Positions 26,165 through 33,502 of a DNA stretch of 64,000 nt are shown piece by piece. Within the stretch, counting starts at the first letter, position 1; each line of letters begins with the position of its first letter. Origin of the DNA: Nitrospinaceae bacterium. GTDB lineage: Bacteria; Nitrospinota; Nitrospinia; Nitrospinales; VA-1. The notes under the pieces are model-generated. The model saw only the letters and a program-made list of their open reading frames with translations. It made no database searches and was not told where the DNA came from. Both the position numbers and the translations under genes were made by a program. Location of the stretch: positions 16,693 through 80,692 of the forward strand of contig JAJDAY010000037.1 of NCBI GenBank assembly GCA_029261655.1, written 5' to 3'.

Positions 26165-27942
26165 TCCTGAAAACAAAGCCTGACCTGGCTATGTTCAAGA
26201 TACAGGCTCAATGTTGCCTGCTGATCGTCCTGCTTGGAGCGATTGTTTTTGGCAACCACCTGAAGAACTCCTTTCAGTTCGATAGCGTGGCTTATGTCGT
26301 TAACAACCAGAATCTTGAAACTCCTTTGGAAATGTTGACCCTCGACTATTGGACCCAGGGAATTTTCTCCCGCAGTCTGGTGCAGATGTCATTGGCGGTT
26401 AATGCCTATTTGGGCCAAAAAAAGTCTTTCGGCTATCACCTGTTCAATCTGACGGCGCATATTTTCAACGCGATACTCATCTTTTTCATCACCGGAAAAT
26501 TGTGTCGGAGTTTATTGCGGCAATTTCAAGCGGAGAGCGTCGTTCATGTCAGGATGATTTCCCTGTTCACCGCGGTTTTGTTTATTTGTCACCCTCTGCA
26601 AACCGAAGCGGTCGTCTACATCATGAGCCGGTCCGAGGTGCTGGCGGCCACGTTTTATCTCGGCGGATTTTTTCTTTTTCAAACCTGTATTGAAAGCATG
26701 CGGGTCCCTGCCATCCGATACGCCTGGGTTGTGCCGGCACTGGGAATGCTTTTTTTAATAGGATTCAGTGTCAAGCAGACCGTGATCACCCTGCCCGCGG
26801 TTTTACTTCTTTACAGCCTTTGCCGATGGGACGCCCCCTCCTATCCGATCCAGTTTTTGAAGCGCTGGCGGTGGGTCATTGGCGGAATCCTCGTTCTTGC
26901 CGGTTTCGTCCTGTTTCGAAAACTCCTGCTGGACGAAACCTTCCTGATAGGCCCGTCGAACCCTGAAGAAATGGTCGGCAGAAAAAACTACATGTTGAGC
27001 CAGCCTTCGGTCTTGATATTTTATTACTTGAAACTCCTGTTGTTTCCATTCAATCTCAATATCGATCCCGACATCCCGGTGGTGACGGAACTGTTTTCCT
27101 GGCGGTTTCTCGTGCCTTTCGCCGCCATCGGTGCGCTCATCTATCTGACAGCAAGGGCGGTGGGTTCGAGGATTTATTTTTTTTGCGTCGCCTGGTTTTT
27201 TATTCTGCTGTCGCCCTCCTCGTCCATCGTGACGTTGCACGATCTGGCGGCGGAGCACCGGACCTATCTGGCATCCTATGGGTTTTATCTACTGTTGGTT
27301 TTGGGCGTGTTTCAATTAAACTTAAAAAAAGCCACGGTTTATTTTGTCTTGATTTTTATGATAAGTTCGTTTGCAATGATGACGGTCAAAAGAAACCTTG
27401 TGTGGCAAAACGAGGTGACTTTGTGGGAGGACACCCGGAAAAAATCGCCCCGAATCGTGCGTCCGTTGATCAACCTGGGACGGGCCCACGGTGAAGCCGG
27501 GGAAACCAGGAAAGCGATTTACTTTTATGAAAAATCGCTGGCGATGGCGCCCGCTGTTTTTGCCCCCAACTACAATCTGGGCGACCTTTATCTGGCCGGA
27601 GGGCGAGTGGAGGAAGCCTTGCAACTGTTTCATCGGGCTCAAAAACTGAGTCCCGATATCCCGGAGGTGTATGGGAAATTAGGCGAGATATATCTGGGCC
27701 GGAAACAATTCGAGCTTGCCCTTGGCTATTTTAAAAAGGCCGTGGAGCTGAACCCCAAATATCCTGCGGTTCTTAGAAACCTGGGCATCCTGAATTATTT
27801 TCATCTGAACCGACCCCAACAGGGAATCGCGAATTTTTCCCGTTCTTTGACCCTGGACCCGAATCAACCCCAGGCGGAGGAGATCAGGCAGATCATTGCC
27901 CGCTTTCATCGTCAACCCAGGGGCAAGGGGAAAAGCGAATAG
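26161..27942 (+). CDS. TMTC-like polytopic membrane protein with C-terminal TPRs (second of tandem pair)
   Basis: 593 residues, a paralogue of the preceding gene with the same architecture: about ten membrane helices, then TPRs. Diagnostic segments are CHPLQTEAVVYIMSRSEVLA, VLIFYYLKLLLFPFNLNIDP (compare VFYYLWKFLLPFNLNFEP in the partner) and LAAEHRTYLASYGFYLLL. In loop 1 the partner's FVYDDAHAIVDN is replaced by FQFDSVAYVVNN, losing the second acidic residue of the pair. That may mean altered chemistry or an accessory role. The TPR part is shorter (four repeats). ATG overlaps the previous stop (ATGA), so the two are co-translated and could form a heterodimer; an ATG ten codons later is an alternative start. 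Confidence 0.75.
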   Translation: MILKTKPDLAMFKIQAQCCLLIVLLGAIVFGNHLKNSFQFDSVAYVVNNQNLETPLEMLTLDYWTQGIFSRSLVQMSLAVNAYLGQKKSFGYHLFNLTAHIFNAILIFFITGKLCRSLLRQFQAESVVHVRMISLFTAVLFICHPLQTEAVVYIMSRSEVLAATFYLGGFFLFQTCIESMRVPAIRYAWVVPALGMLFLIGFSVKQTVITLPAVLLLYSLCRWDAPSYPIQFLKRWRWVIGGILVLAGFVLFRKLLLDETFLIGPSNPEEMVGRKNYMLSQPSVLIFYYLKLLLFPFNLNIDPDIPVVTELFSWRFLVPFAAIGALIYLTARAVGSRIYFFCVAWFFILLSPSSSIVTLHDLAAEHRTYLASYGFYLLLVLGVFQLNLKKATVYFVLIFMISSFAMMTVKRNLVWQNEVTLWEDTRKKSPRIVRPLINLGRAHGEAGETRKAIYFYEKSLAMAPAVFAPNYNLGDLYLAGGRVEEALQLFHRAQKLSPDIPEVYGKLGEIYLGRKQFELALGYFKKAVELNPKYPAVLRNLGILNYFHLNRPQQGIANFSRSLTLDPNQPQAEEIRQIIARFHRQPRGKGKSE

Positions 27943-28002
27943 ACCGATCCTGCCGGTTGAAAAGGAAAACCGCTTATGCTAACGTGACACATCTTTTTTG
28001 AT

Positions 28003-28089
28003 GCCGGAGTGGTGAAATTGGTAGACGCGCAGGATTCAAAATCCTGTATCCGCAAGGGTGTGACGGTTCGAGTCCGTCCTCCGGCACCA
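28003..28089 (+). tRNA. tRNA-Leu (anticodon CAA)
   Basis: A complete cloverleaf is visible: acceptor GCCGGAG (28003-28009) pairs with CTCCGGC (28079-28085), then discriminator A and an encoded CCA. The anticodon stem is CAGGA/TCCTG with loop TTCAAAA, giving anticodon CAA (reads UUG). A long variable arm and a T-arm (GACGG TTCGAGT CCGTC) are present, as expected for a class II leucine tRNA. Confidence 0.96.
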
Positions 28090-28259
28090 CTCCCGTGGGG
28101 GGAGTTGGCTGTACTCTTCTCTGCGGACGATCTTTCTAGAGCGCATTCTGATAGCGGTTGGTTCGAACTTTTTCCCTTCGGGCGCACCACTCGCCGTGGG
28201 GGCAACTTGCTGACGACGGGCAAGGCCCCTCAAACTTTTTTCCTTCGGGCGCACTCACT
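28065..28259 (+). repeat. Degenerate repeats resembling the tRNA-Leu 3' end
   Basis: The tRNA 3' end (28065-28100, GGTTCGAG...GGCACCACTC.CGTGGGG) is echoed at 28160-28207 (GGTTCGAAC...GGCGCACCACTCGCCGTGGGGG). A shorter third echo lies at 28229-28259. Copies 2 and 3 share a long near-identical core containing CCTTCGGGCGCAC. T-stem pairing is lost in the copies, so they are not functional tRNAs. They could be remnants of tandem duplication or of integration at the tRNA. Confidence 0.5.
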
Positions 28260-28555
28260 TCCCTTGTTAGGGAGTTCACGTTAGATAACGCCTCCGGTCA
28301 CCCGCCCCTTGTTTTCTCCTTGGATTCCTTGGCCCGTTTCGGTATGCCCTGCAAAAAAAAGGCCGTGCGGGCAATTTTTGTGACCCAGGTTTTTGTTTAT
28401 CGGGACCTTCTGTTATATGATAACCTCATCTTTATTGATAATTTCAGGATCAGCGTCGCTTGGGTCCTAAAGGTGGGTCCTCGGTCAAACGTTGGTTTAT
28501 TCACTGGTTTCCCCAACCTCCAAAGAAGGGGAATCTTACGAAAGGCAGGTCATTC
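28090..28555. other. Gene-free region after tRNA-Leu
   Basis: 466 bases. The first ~170 hold the tRNA-end-like repeats. The rest shows no domain-bearing frame; the open frames here are out of register with any recognisable protein and one is merely an N-terminal extension of the small lipoprotein gene. No integrase or mobile gene is seen. Confidence 0.45.
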
Positions 28556-28801
28556 ATGAAAAAGGCGCTGTTGGCGGGTTTTTTGTTACTGTTTTTAGCG
28601 GCAGGTTCCGGTTGCTCAAGCACGGCAGGCACTGCCGGTCTCGGGATCATAGGAGGCGCTGCGGCGGGTGCGGGTGGGTATGAATTCCATCTGAAACGTC
28701 AAAAGGAACAGGTGATGGAGGATTTAAAGAATGGTAAAATTGACCAGAAAGAGCATGACATCCGGTTAGACCAAATCAAGAGGGATTCGTTATTGCAATA
28801 A
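28556..28801 (+). CDS. Small glycine-rich lipoprotein
   Basis: 81 residues from the ATG at 28556 (a longer upstream frame exists but the signal peptide fixes this start; GAAAGG lies upstream). The signal MKKALLAGFLLLFLAAGSGC has a lipobox GSGC. The Gly/Ala-rich segment after it (AGLGIIGGAAAGAGGYEFHL) resembles the glycine-zipper region of small outer-membrane lipoproteins. A charged helical C-terminus follows (KEQVMEDLKNGKIDQKEHDI) resembling an SHOCT-like short helix (DLKNGKIDQKEHD). It is probably a membrane-anchored stress or envelope protein; the function is unknown. Confidence 0.7.
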   Translation: MKKALLAGFLLLFLAAGSGCSSTAGTAGLGIIGGAAAGAGGYEFHLKRQKEQVMEDLKNGKIDQKEHDIRLDQIKRDSLLQ

Positions 28802-28848
28802 CGGATTTATCGGCTTTTGGAAGATTTTCTTTCCTGACAGGATGGAAC

Positions 28849-28886
28849 CCCTGCCCAGACCAAGAAGGATCTTTGTCAGGGCAGGG
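28849..28886 (-). terminator. Hairpin between convergent lipoprotein and cold-shock genes
   Basis: Perfect 8-bp arms (28849-28856, 28879-28886) enclose 22 bases, 10 bases beyond the stop of the cold-shock gene. No T run follows on either strand, so it may be a weak bidirectional terminator or an mRNA-stabilising hairpin. Confidence 0.4.
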
Positions 28887-28896
28887 TGCTGAATAT

Positions 28897-29097
28897 TTAT
28901 TTTGGCACTACTTTGGTGGCCTGTGGGCCTTTTTGTCCATCAACCATTTCGAATTCGACCGCCTGCCCTTCCCTCAATGTTTTAAACCCCTCTCCCTGAA
29001 TTTCGGAAAAATGCACGAAACAATCGTTTCCTTCTTCTGTTTCAATAAAGCCAAAACCTTTACTCTCGTTAAACCACTTCACCGTTCCACTAGTCAT
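28897..29097 (-). CDS. Cold-shock domain protein (CspA family)
   Basis: 66 residues, full family length. It begins [20 protein letters not shown] with the RNP1 motif KGFGFI and RNP2 DCFVHFSEI, and ends [17 protein letters not shown]. Single-stranded nucleic-acid-binding OB fold; acts as an RNA chaperone in the cytoplasm. Paralogue identity (A, C, E or other) cannot be set. AAGGAG lies upstream of the ATG at somewhat long spacing. Two strong minus-strand terminators sit only 70-160 bases upstream of the start, so its promoter must be close or transcription is attenuated. Confidence 0.95.
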   Translation of the reverse strand: MTSGTVKWFNESKGFGFIETEEGNDCFVHFSEIQGEGFKTLREGQAVEFEMVDGQKGPQATKVVPK

Positions 29098-29166
29098 GCC
29101 TGTAACACTCCTTCTAACGAGGAAACGACTTTAAAAATTGCACGAATTTAAAAAGCTTTCCTGTTT

Positions 29167-29196
29167 AAAAAAAAGACCCTGATATTTTAAGGTCTT
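29167..29196 (-). terminator. Rho-independent terminator (second of tandem)
   Basis: On the minus strand AAGACC (29196-29191) pairs with GGTCTT (29178-29173) across 12 bases, directly followed by an 8-base T run (29174-29167). Confidence 0.65.
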
Positions 29197-29223
29197 GTGG
29201 GAGAGAGAAGACCAATCGCAAAC

Positions 29224-29257
29224 AAAAAAAACGCCGACCCATATAGAATGAGTGGCG
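29224..29257 (-). terminator. Strong rho-independent terminator (first of tandem)
   Basis: On the minus strand CGCC-ACTCAT pairs with ATGGGT-GGCG (one G-T pair, one bulged C) around a 5-base loop, followed by eight T residues (29231-29224). It lies about 217 bases past the stop of the upstream membrane-protein gene. Confidence 0.75.
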
Positions 29258-29473
29258 GTATTGATTCCAGTTTTTGCTTTGCTTCCGATCACCATTTTTT
29301 TCTTCCCGATCCCCCCAGCCATGCAATGACCTACCTGTACTCTCGGAATGGTTTCACGGAACCCCCAGGTTGTCAAATTATTTAAACCCCATTCAGGGGT
29401 TTATTTCCTGCTGAAGTTTTGCCGGATATTAACGGGATTCCTTTTTGTTGACGGAAGAATCGGATCGTTAATA

Positions 29474-31696
29474 TTAGAGCCGTTGCCTCGCGTCCAGGGG
29501 AGTGAAAAGGGTTTTCTCCTTTTTTCCATTGATTAAAAAAAAGATTTTTTTGGAGGTGCAGGATTTTTTGTTCAACGTTATTTTGTTTTTATCCCCGTTT
29601 TGCCAAAGGTCAGGATAAAGAGTCAGTTCCTTTTCTTCGAGCACCCCGTTGCCCTCCCCTTCAAGACGAATCTTTAAAGGAGTCCTTTTTTTACTGACAT
29701 AATGGGTTTCGAAAGACTTAAAGGTGAGCACAAGTTCGCAGTGAGAATTGTCCGGGCGTTCGATTGAGAGTTCAAAAAGGTTCCAATAGTTTTTGGGAAG
29801 GAATTGTGTCCGGGCATCCTTATTTTCATAAATGAGGGTATTGTCAAATTGTCGCGAAAGTTGAAATTTCCCGATCTTCCCGGTGGCCCATTCAGGAAAC
29901 CGGTCCCGGGTTTTGTGAATCAGAAGATACCGCACACCAAATGCATACAACGACAACAGCGCTTCCCGCTCTGATAAGTTTTTTATTTTGCTTAATTTTT
30001 TGTGCCCCCGCCACCGATAACTTCCAAATCCGTTGACCAAAGGCTTGTTATGGATCCTGGATCGTTCCACATACACAGCTTCCGTGTCGAAGGGATAACG
30101 AATCGGCCACTCAAGGACAGGGTCGCGGCCGGGCTGATCTCTCAGCCATAAATACTCGTCACTGGCAGGCTCGGCTTTTTTATAAGGCGGACTGATACCT
30201 TTGGCGGGAAAAATTTCGATCAATAGAAGGCCTATGAAAAATAAATAAAACAGATTCTTTAAATAGGTTTCTTTGATTTTTTGCCCGATCAGCATCAGGC
30301 CGATCCCGGACGTAATGGCAAGCCCCAGGGGAACCAGCCCGGAAATTCTTGAGATGGCCCGAATGGAGTCAAACCCTGGAAAAACAAAAAACAAAAATGT
30401 TGTGACCGGGTTCAACGCCAACCCTTCCCCGTTTACTTTTATGACGGGTCCCAGAGAAATCAGAAAGGCAAAAAAAGCGATGATGAAATAAAGAAAAAAC
30501 AGTTTCTGTTTTTTAAGGCCCGAAAAAAGGCTTCTGACAATTTCGGTCAAGCTCAACCGGATCGCGGCCAACCAGAAAACCGGAGTCAGAATAATCACCT
30601 GCCAGACGTGGGACCCCCATTTTTCTGCGGAGGGCAACGAACTCACAACGAGAGGGACCCAGGTTGTCTGGGTCTTCCAGATAGAAAATGTTAATAAAGC
30701 CGTGGCAATGAGAGCCACGTCGAGCTTGCGAATAAAAAGCAATCGATGGACTTTTGTCCGGTATAAAAAAAGCGCGGCGGCTGTCAGGAAAATAGCGGTG
30801 AACCGGGGGGAGGTGTATCCTTCCATGTGTCCGAATCTGGCAGTGAGCGGGCCTAAAAAATAGGAATGGGCCGCGGACAGGTAGGTTTCGAGATCGGCGC
30901 CATAGCGGAACTGATTGTGAAAAGACCGGGAAAACCCAAAATTTTGAGTGACTCGCCAGTAAGGAAAATAGCACATCCCCCCCACGACCAGGGTCACGAC
31001 CACAGGCCCCGCCGCGTCCTTTAAAAATTGACTCCAACTCAAGGGATTCTGCTGAAAGCTTAAAGTCGCGACAAAGGCCAATAAGATTATTGTGAAGAAA
31101 ATGGCATAATGCGCGCTGGCTGTTATCTGTAAAACATAAAAAAGGGACGCCCAGTAAAGAGCTGTCTTTTTGCCTTCTTCAAAATATTTATGAACAAACA
31201 AAAATGTGAAAGGCATCCATTGCATTGTCAGCAAAGTAATATGACTGGTGAAATAAAGTCTGAATTCACTGAAAGCAAATATCAATGACGCGGCGAACGC
31301 GCTTGCGACATCGAGCTGAAACCGGCGAGCCAGGATAAACATTCCCACCGCGCACAAAATATAGGAGAGTTGAATCGATGCGTTGAAGGAAAGCTCCGGG
31401 TTGCCCGTGATCCAGAAAAGAGGCGCGTTGAGGATCACCGTCGAAAGCATGTTTATTGAAAACAACACCGAATGATCTAATGGATAAAAAATATTTCCCG
31501 TGAACAGTTCCGCAAAGTCTCCGGAAACTAAATGGCTCAACTGCCAGTTCATAATCCACAGGGCGAGTTGGATGTCCCATCCTCCCATATAAGCCCCGCG
31601 GCTGAAAATATCGAAAGGAAAAGAGTAAAGGTAGGACAACAGGGCAACCAGGATGGTCCCAAGACCGATGGAAATAATCTTTTTTTGGGGATTCAT
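29474..31696 (-). CDS. Large polytopic membrane protein (GT-C-like, unknown specificity)
   Basis: 740 residues. About 12 hydrophobic helices cover residues 8-510. The first periplasmic loop contains GAYMGGWDIQLALWIMNWQL, then GNIFYPLDHSVLFSINML, reminiscent of YfhO-like or other GT-C glycosyltransferase-related proteins, in which an acidic residue in loop 1 is catalytic. After the last helix, a soluble region (from about 520) includes DPVLEWPIRYPFDTEAVYVE, seen in other bacterial membrane proteins of this kind, and the last ~120 residues look like a beta-sandwich. Likely involved in surface glycan or lipid modification, given the nearby heptose genes; substrate unknown. ATG at 31696. No partner overlaps it. 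Confidence 0.65.
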   Translation of the reverse strand: MNPQKKIISIGLGTILVALLSYLYSFPFDIFSRGAYMGGWDIQLALWIMNWQLSHLVSGDFAELFTGNIFYPLDHSVLFSINMLSTVILNAPLFWITGNPELSFNASIQLSYILCAVGMFILARRFQLDVASAFAASLIFAFSEFRLYFTSHITLLTMQWMPFTFLFVHKYFEEGKKTALYWASLFYVLQITASAHYAIFFTIILLAFVATLSFQQNPLSWSQFLKDAAGPVVVTLVVGGMCYFPYWRVTQNFGFSRSFHNQFRYGADLETYLSAAHSYFLGPLTARFGHMEGYTSPRFTAIFLTAAALFLYRTKVHRLLFIRKLDVALIATALLTFSIWKTQTTWVPLVVSSLPSAEKWGSHVWQVIILTPVFWLAAIRLSLTEIVRSLFSGLKKQKLFFLYFIIAFFAFLISLGPVIKVNGEGLALNPVTTFLFFVFPGFDSIRAISRISGLVPLGLAITSGIGLMLIGQKIKETYLKNLFYLFFIGLLLIEIFPAKGISPPYKKAEPASDEYLWLRDQPGRDPVLEWPIRYPFDTEAVYVERSRIHNKPLVNGFGSYRWRGHKKLSKIKNLSEREALLSLYAFGVRYLLIHKTRDRFPEWATGKIGKFQLSRQFDNTLIYENKDARTQFLPKNYWNLFELSIERPDNSHCELVLTFKSFETHYVSKKRTPLKIRLEGEGNGVLEEKELTLYPDLWQNGDKNKITLNKKSCTSKKIFFLINGKKEKTLFTPLDARQRL

Positions 31697-32116
31697 ATGT
31701 TCTTGGGACCTTTGTTGATCTTATGATTTACAGCACCGGCAACCTTTATTTTTATACGTTGGTTCCTGGCGCAGAATTTTTTTGCGAGGTTGCAAAATTT
31801 TCAAGATAAACAGGTTCCCGTTTCAACCGGGGGGCGTAAAGCCTGGGACCTGGAATCGAGGCATTTTTTCATTGCCGTTGCTGATAAAATTCAGCCGTTC
31901 ATAATACCCGCCCGTGAGTATTTTTAGAAATGAAATTACAGGATCGTTGAAAACCGTCCCTTTAGAGACCAGGGCCATGCCCACGGCGAAACTACAGGAT
32001 GGCATTGGCAGTCTTTAGGATCGGTTGCGCAGGGAGTGATTGAAGTCAGGGAATAAAGAGGGCCGCTTGAAGGACAATTTGATGGGTTGAAGCTACTGCG
32101 GGCCGCAGGCTAAATG
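31697..32116. other. Intergenic region without a clear gene
   Basis: 420 bases. A 60-codon minus-strand frame at 31823-32005 (MPSCSFAVGMALVSKGTVFN and on) has plausible composition but no Shine-Dalgarno and no recognisable domain. It could be a gene fragment; I do not call it. Nothing else is seen. Confidence 0.35.
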
Positions 32117-32332
32117 TCAAGAGGAGGGATTGGCGACATTTATTTTTAGCATCGTCAAGACTCGGGAGCTTCGGTTGAACTTGATATCATTTTCCAATTC
32201 ATTGATCCAGCCACAGTGGCTACATGAATAGCTATTGTCCAGTTCAGCGGGAAACTGAAAGGTGTCGTCTATTTTATTATTGCGCTCACAATCTGGATTT
32301 TTGCAAATAAATCCGCAGAAATGGTCCGACAT
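32117..32332 (-). CDS. Small zinc-ribbon-like protein
   Basis: 71 residues. Cysteines at 6, 10, 15, 37 and 40 (CGFICKNPDC and CSHCGW) suggest a zinc ribbon with a knuckle CxxC in the second half. The C-terminal part is polar (NELENDIKFNRSSRVLTMLK). No family is recognised. It lies 73 bases downstream of the Xre-family regulator on the same strand and could be co-transcribed with it. It is small enough that coding status rests mainly on the Cys pattern. Confidence 0.5.
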   Translation of the reverse strand: MSDHFCGFICKNPDCERNNKIDDTFQFPAELDNSYSCSHCGWINELENDIKFNRSSRVLTMLKINVANPSS

Positions 32333-32405
32333 TGTTGCTCTTCAAACTCCAGTGATAGATTGTTAGGGCGAGGTTGTCTCATTGGGAAGATTCGGTCATT
32401 TCCCG

Positions 32406-32831
32406 TTAACAGGTTTTTCCTCCAGGGTCCGCTCCCAGGATAAACCCAACGAGATGCGCTTTTTTTTCAGGATCGCCCTGATTGTAAATTCGTACGCACT
32501 TTTCCAGCAGTTCCTTTAAATTGGGATCCTGTCCGTATTCTTCGGTTTCTTCGTAAGCAAAAGAAGCGTCCAGTTCGTCACCCGGCAGATCCTTCTTTTT
32601 CATGGCTCCCCGACCGGTGAGCAACCAGATGATATTGATATTTGTATTTAAATAAATTTTGGCAATGGTATCAGCGGAGGGAAGCGATTTATTATTTTCG
32701 ATGTCTGACAGCGATCCCTGCGAGATACTTATGAGCTTGGCGAGTTCATAAGATTTTAATGGGATAGACCGCCGCCATTCACGAAGCCGATCCCCCAGAA
32801 TTTGTACCGCGCCTGAACTTTTCCCTTGCAT
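32406..32831 (-). CDS. Xre-family transcriptional regulator
   Basis: 141 residues from the ATG at 32831; the frame is open 28 codons further upstream but that part has poor composition and covers the leader. The helix-turn-helix lies at about residues 12-68: LGDRLREWRRSIPLKSYELA, KLISISQGSLSDIENNKSLP, SADTIAKIYLNTNINIIWLL, the Cro/C1-type fold with a typical SQGSLSDIENNKSLPS recognition region. The C-terminal ~70 residues are acidic and helical, without a peptidase or metal-binding domain. It is probably autoregulated: an extended -10 and a palindrome lie about 90-120 bases upstream. Confidence 0.8.
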   Translation of the reverse strand: MQGKSSGAVQILGDRLREWRRSIPLKSYELAKLISISQGSLSDIENNKSLPSADTIAKIYLNTNINIIWLLTGRGAMKKKDLPGDELDASFAYEETEEYGQDPNLKELLEKCVRIYNQGDPEKKAHLVGFILGADPGGKTC

Positions 32832-32916
32832 TATTCCGTATTCCGATATATTATGCCATAATTCCAGTAATATTGCCAGCGTTCGATGGGTGCGAAAAAA
32901 GAATCCAATCGACATG

Positions 32917-32952
32917 AATTTCGATTTGGACTTCCAAGTTCGAATTATACCA
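32917..32952 (-). promoter_or_regulatory. Promoter with overlapping palindromic operator for the Xre gene
   Basis: On the minus strand TGG-TATAAT (32952-32944) is a perfect extended -10. Just downstream lies the palindrome TTGGA-CT-TCCAA (32926-32937), with AATT at both outer ends (32917-32920, 32943-32946) extending the symmetry. A dyad at the start point is what an autorepressing Xre protein would use. Confidence 0.5.
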
Positions 32953-33502
32953 ATAAATAAATGGATATAGCCATATTAATTGGATTTCCCCTGGGCCTCC
33001 GTTTGTCACATCTCATACGACCCATCCTTGAAAAAAATCATGTCAAGCAATAAAACTGAATAAAAATAGGGGTTTATAAGTTTTTATCACCAGGGCATCG
33101 CGCTTTTTTAAAATAACTCCAGTCGTAAAAGATACACATTGATTTAATTTTTTTGGCAAGGGGAATTTTTTTTGGGCCCCAGACGCTTTCTGTCAGTCAT
33201 TCGCATGAACCATTTTGTGAACAAAAATAAGGGTGGGCGGTTCTTTTAGCTGTATCGGATATGGGAATTTTTCGTTGTATTTTAAGGAAATCGGATGTGA
33301 GATGTGCGGGTTAAGTTTGGGTCACCAATTCACCAAAATTTTTAAAGCTTTAGACGTTGCGGTTTTTTTCAGCCTGGAATTCATGAATTTTTTCACAAGA
33401 AATGGGCCGGAAAAATGCCGAAACTTCGAAGGCCGGGTACCCGCTTGCGAGAAACAATAATATTCGCTTCAGAAAATCACCCAGCCCTTCTCGATAAAGG
33501 TT
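32953..33502. other. Intergenic region without a clear gene
   Basis: About 550 AT-rich bases between the Xre promoter and the end of the GT39-like gene. Open frames here (for example 33233-33460) have low-complexity, Phe-rich translations and no Shine-Dalgarno. I see no gene, repeat or RNA. Confidence 0.4.

Larger units (their letters stand above)
29098..29473. other. Intergenic region with tandem terminators, possible small RNA
   Basis: 376 bases between two minus-strand genes. They hold a perfect 8-bp hairpin at 29383-29403, a TTGACA-like -35 on the minus strand at 29371-29376 (no good -10), and two terminators at 29224-29257 and 29167-29196. The stretch 29260-29370 has no convincing reading frame and could be a small RNA ending at the first terminator. 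Confidence 0.35.

Noticed and set aside
27912..28223. 103-codon minus-strand frame across tRNA-Leu(CAA)
   Set aside because: The translation AGGRTRTVTPLRIQDF is the well-known spurious product of reading a tRNA backwards.
28158..28559. 133-codon frame after tRNA-Leu
   Set aside because: Overlaps the tRNA-end-like repeats and the start of a better-supported lipoprotein gene; translation not protein-like.
29131..29376. 81-codon minus-strand frame upstream of the cold-shock gene
   Set aside because: It runs through both strong terminators, including their T runs, so it is unlikely to be translated.
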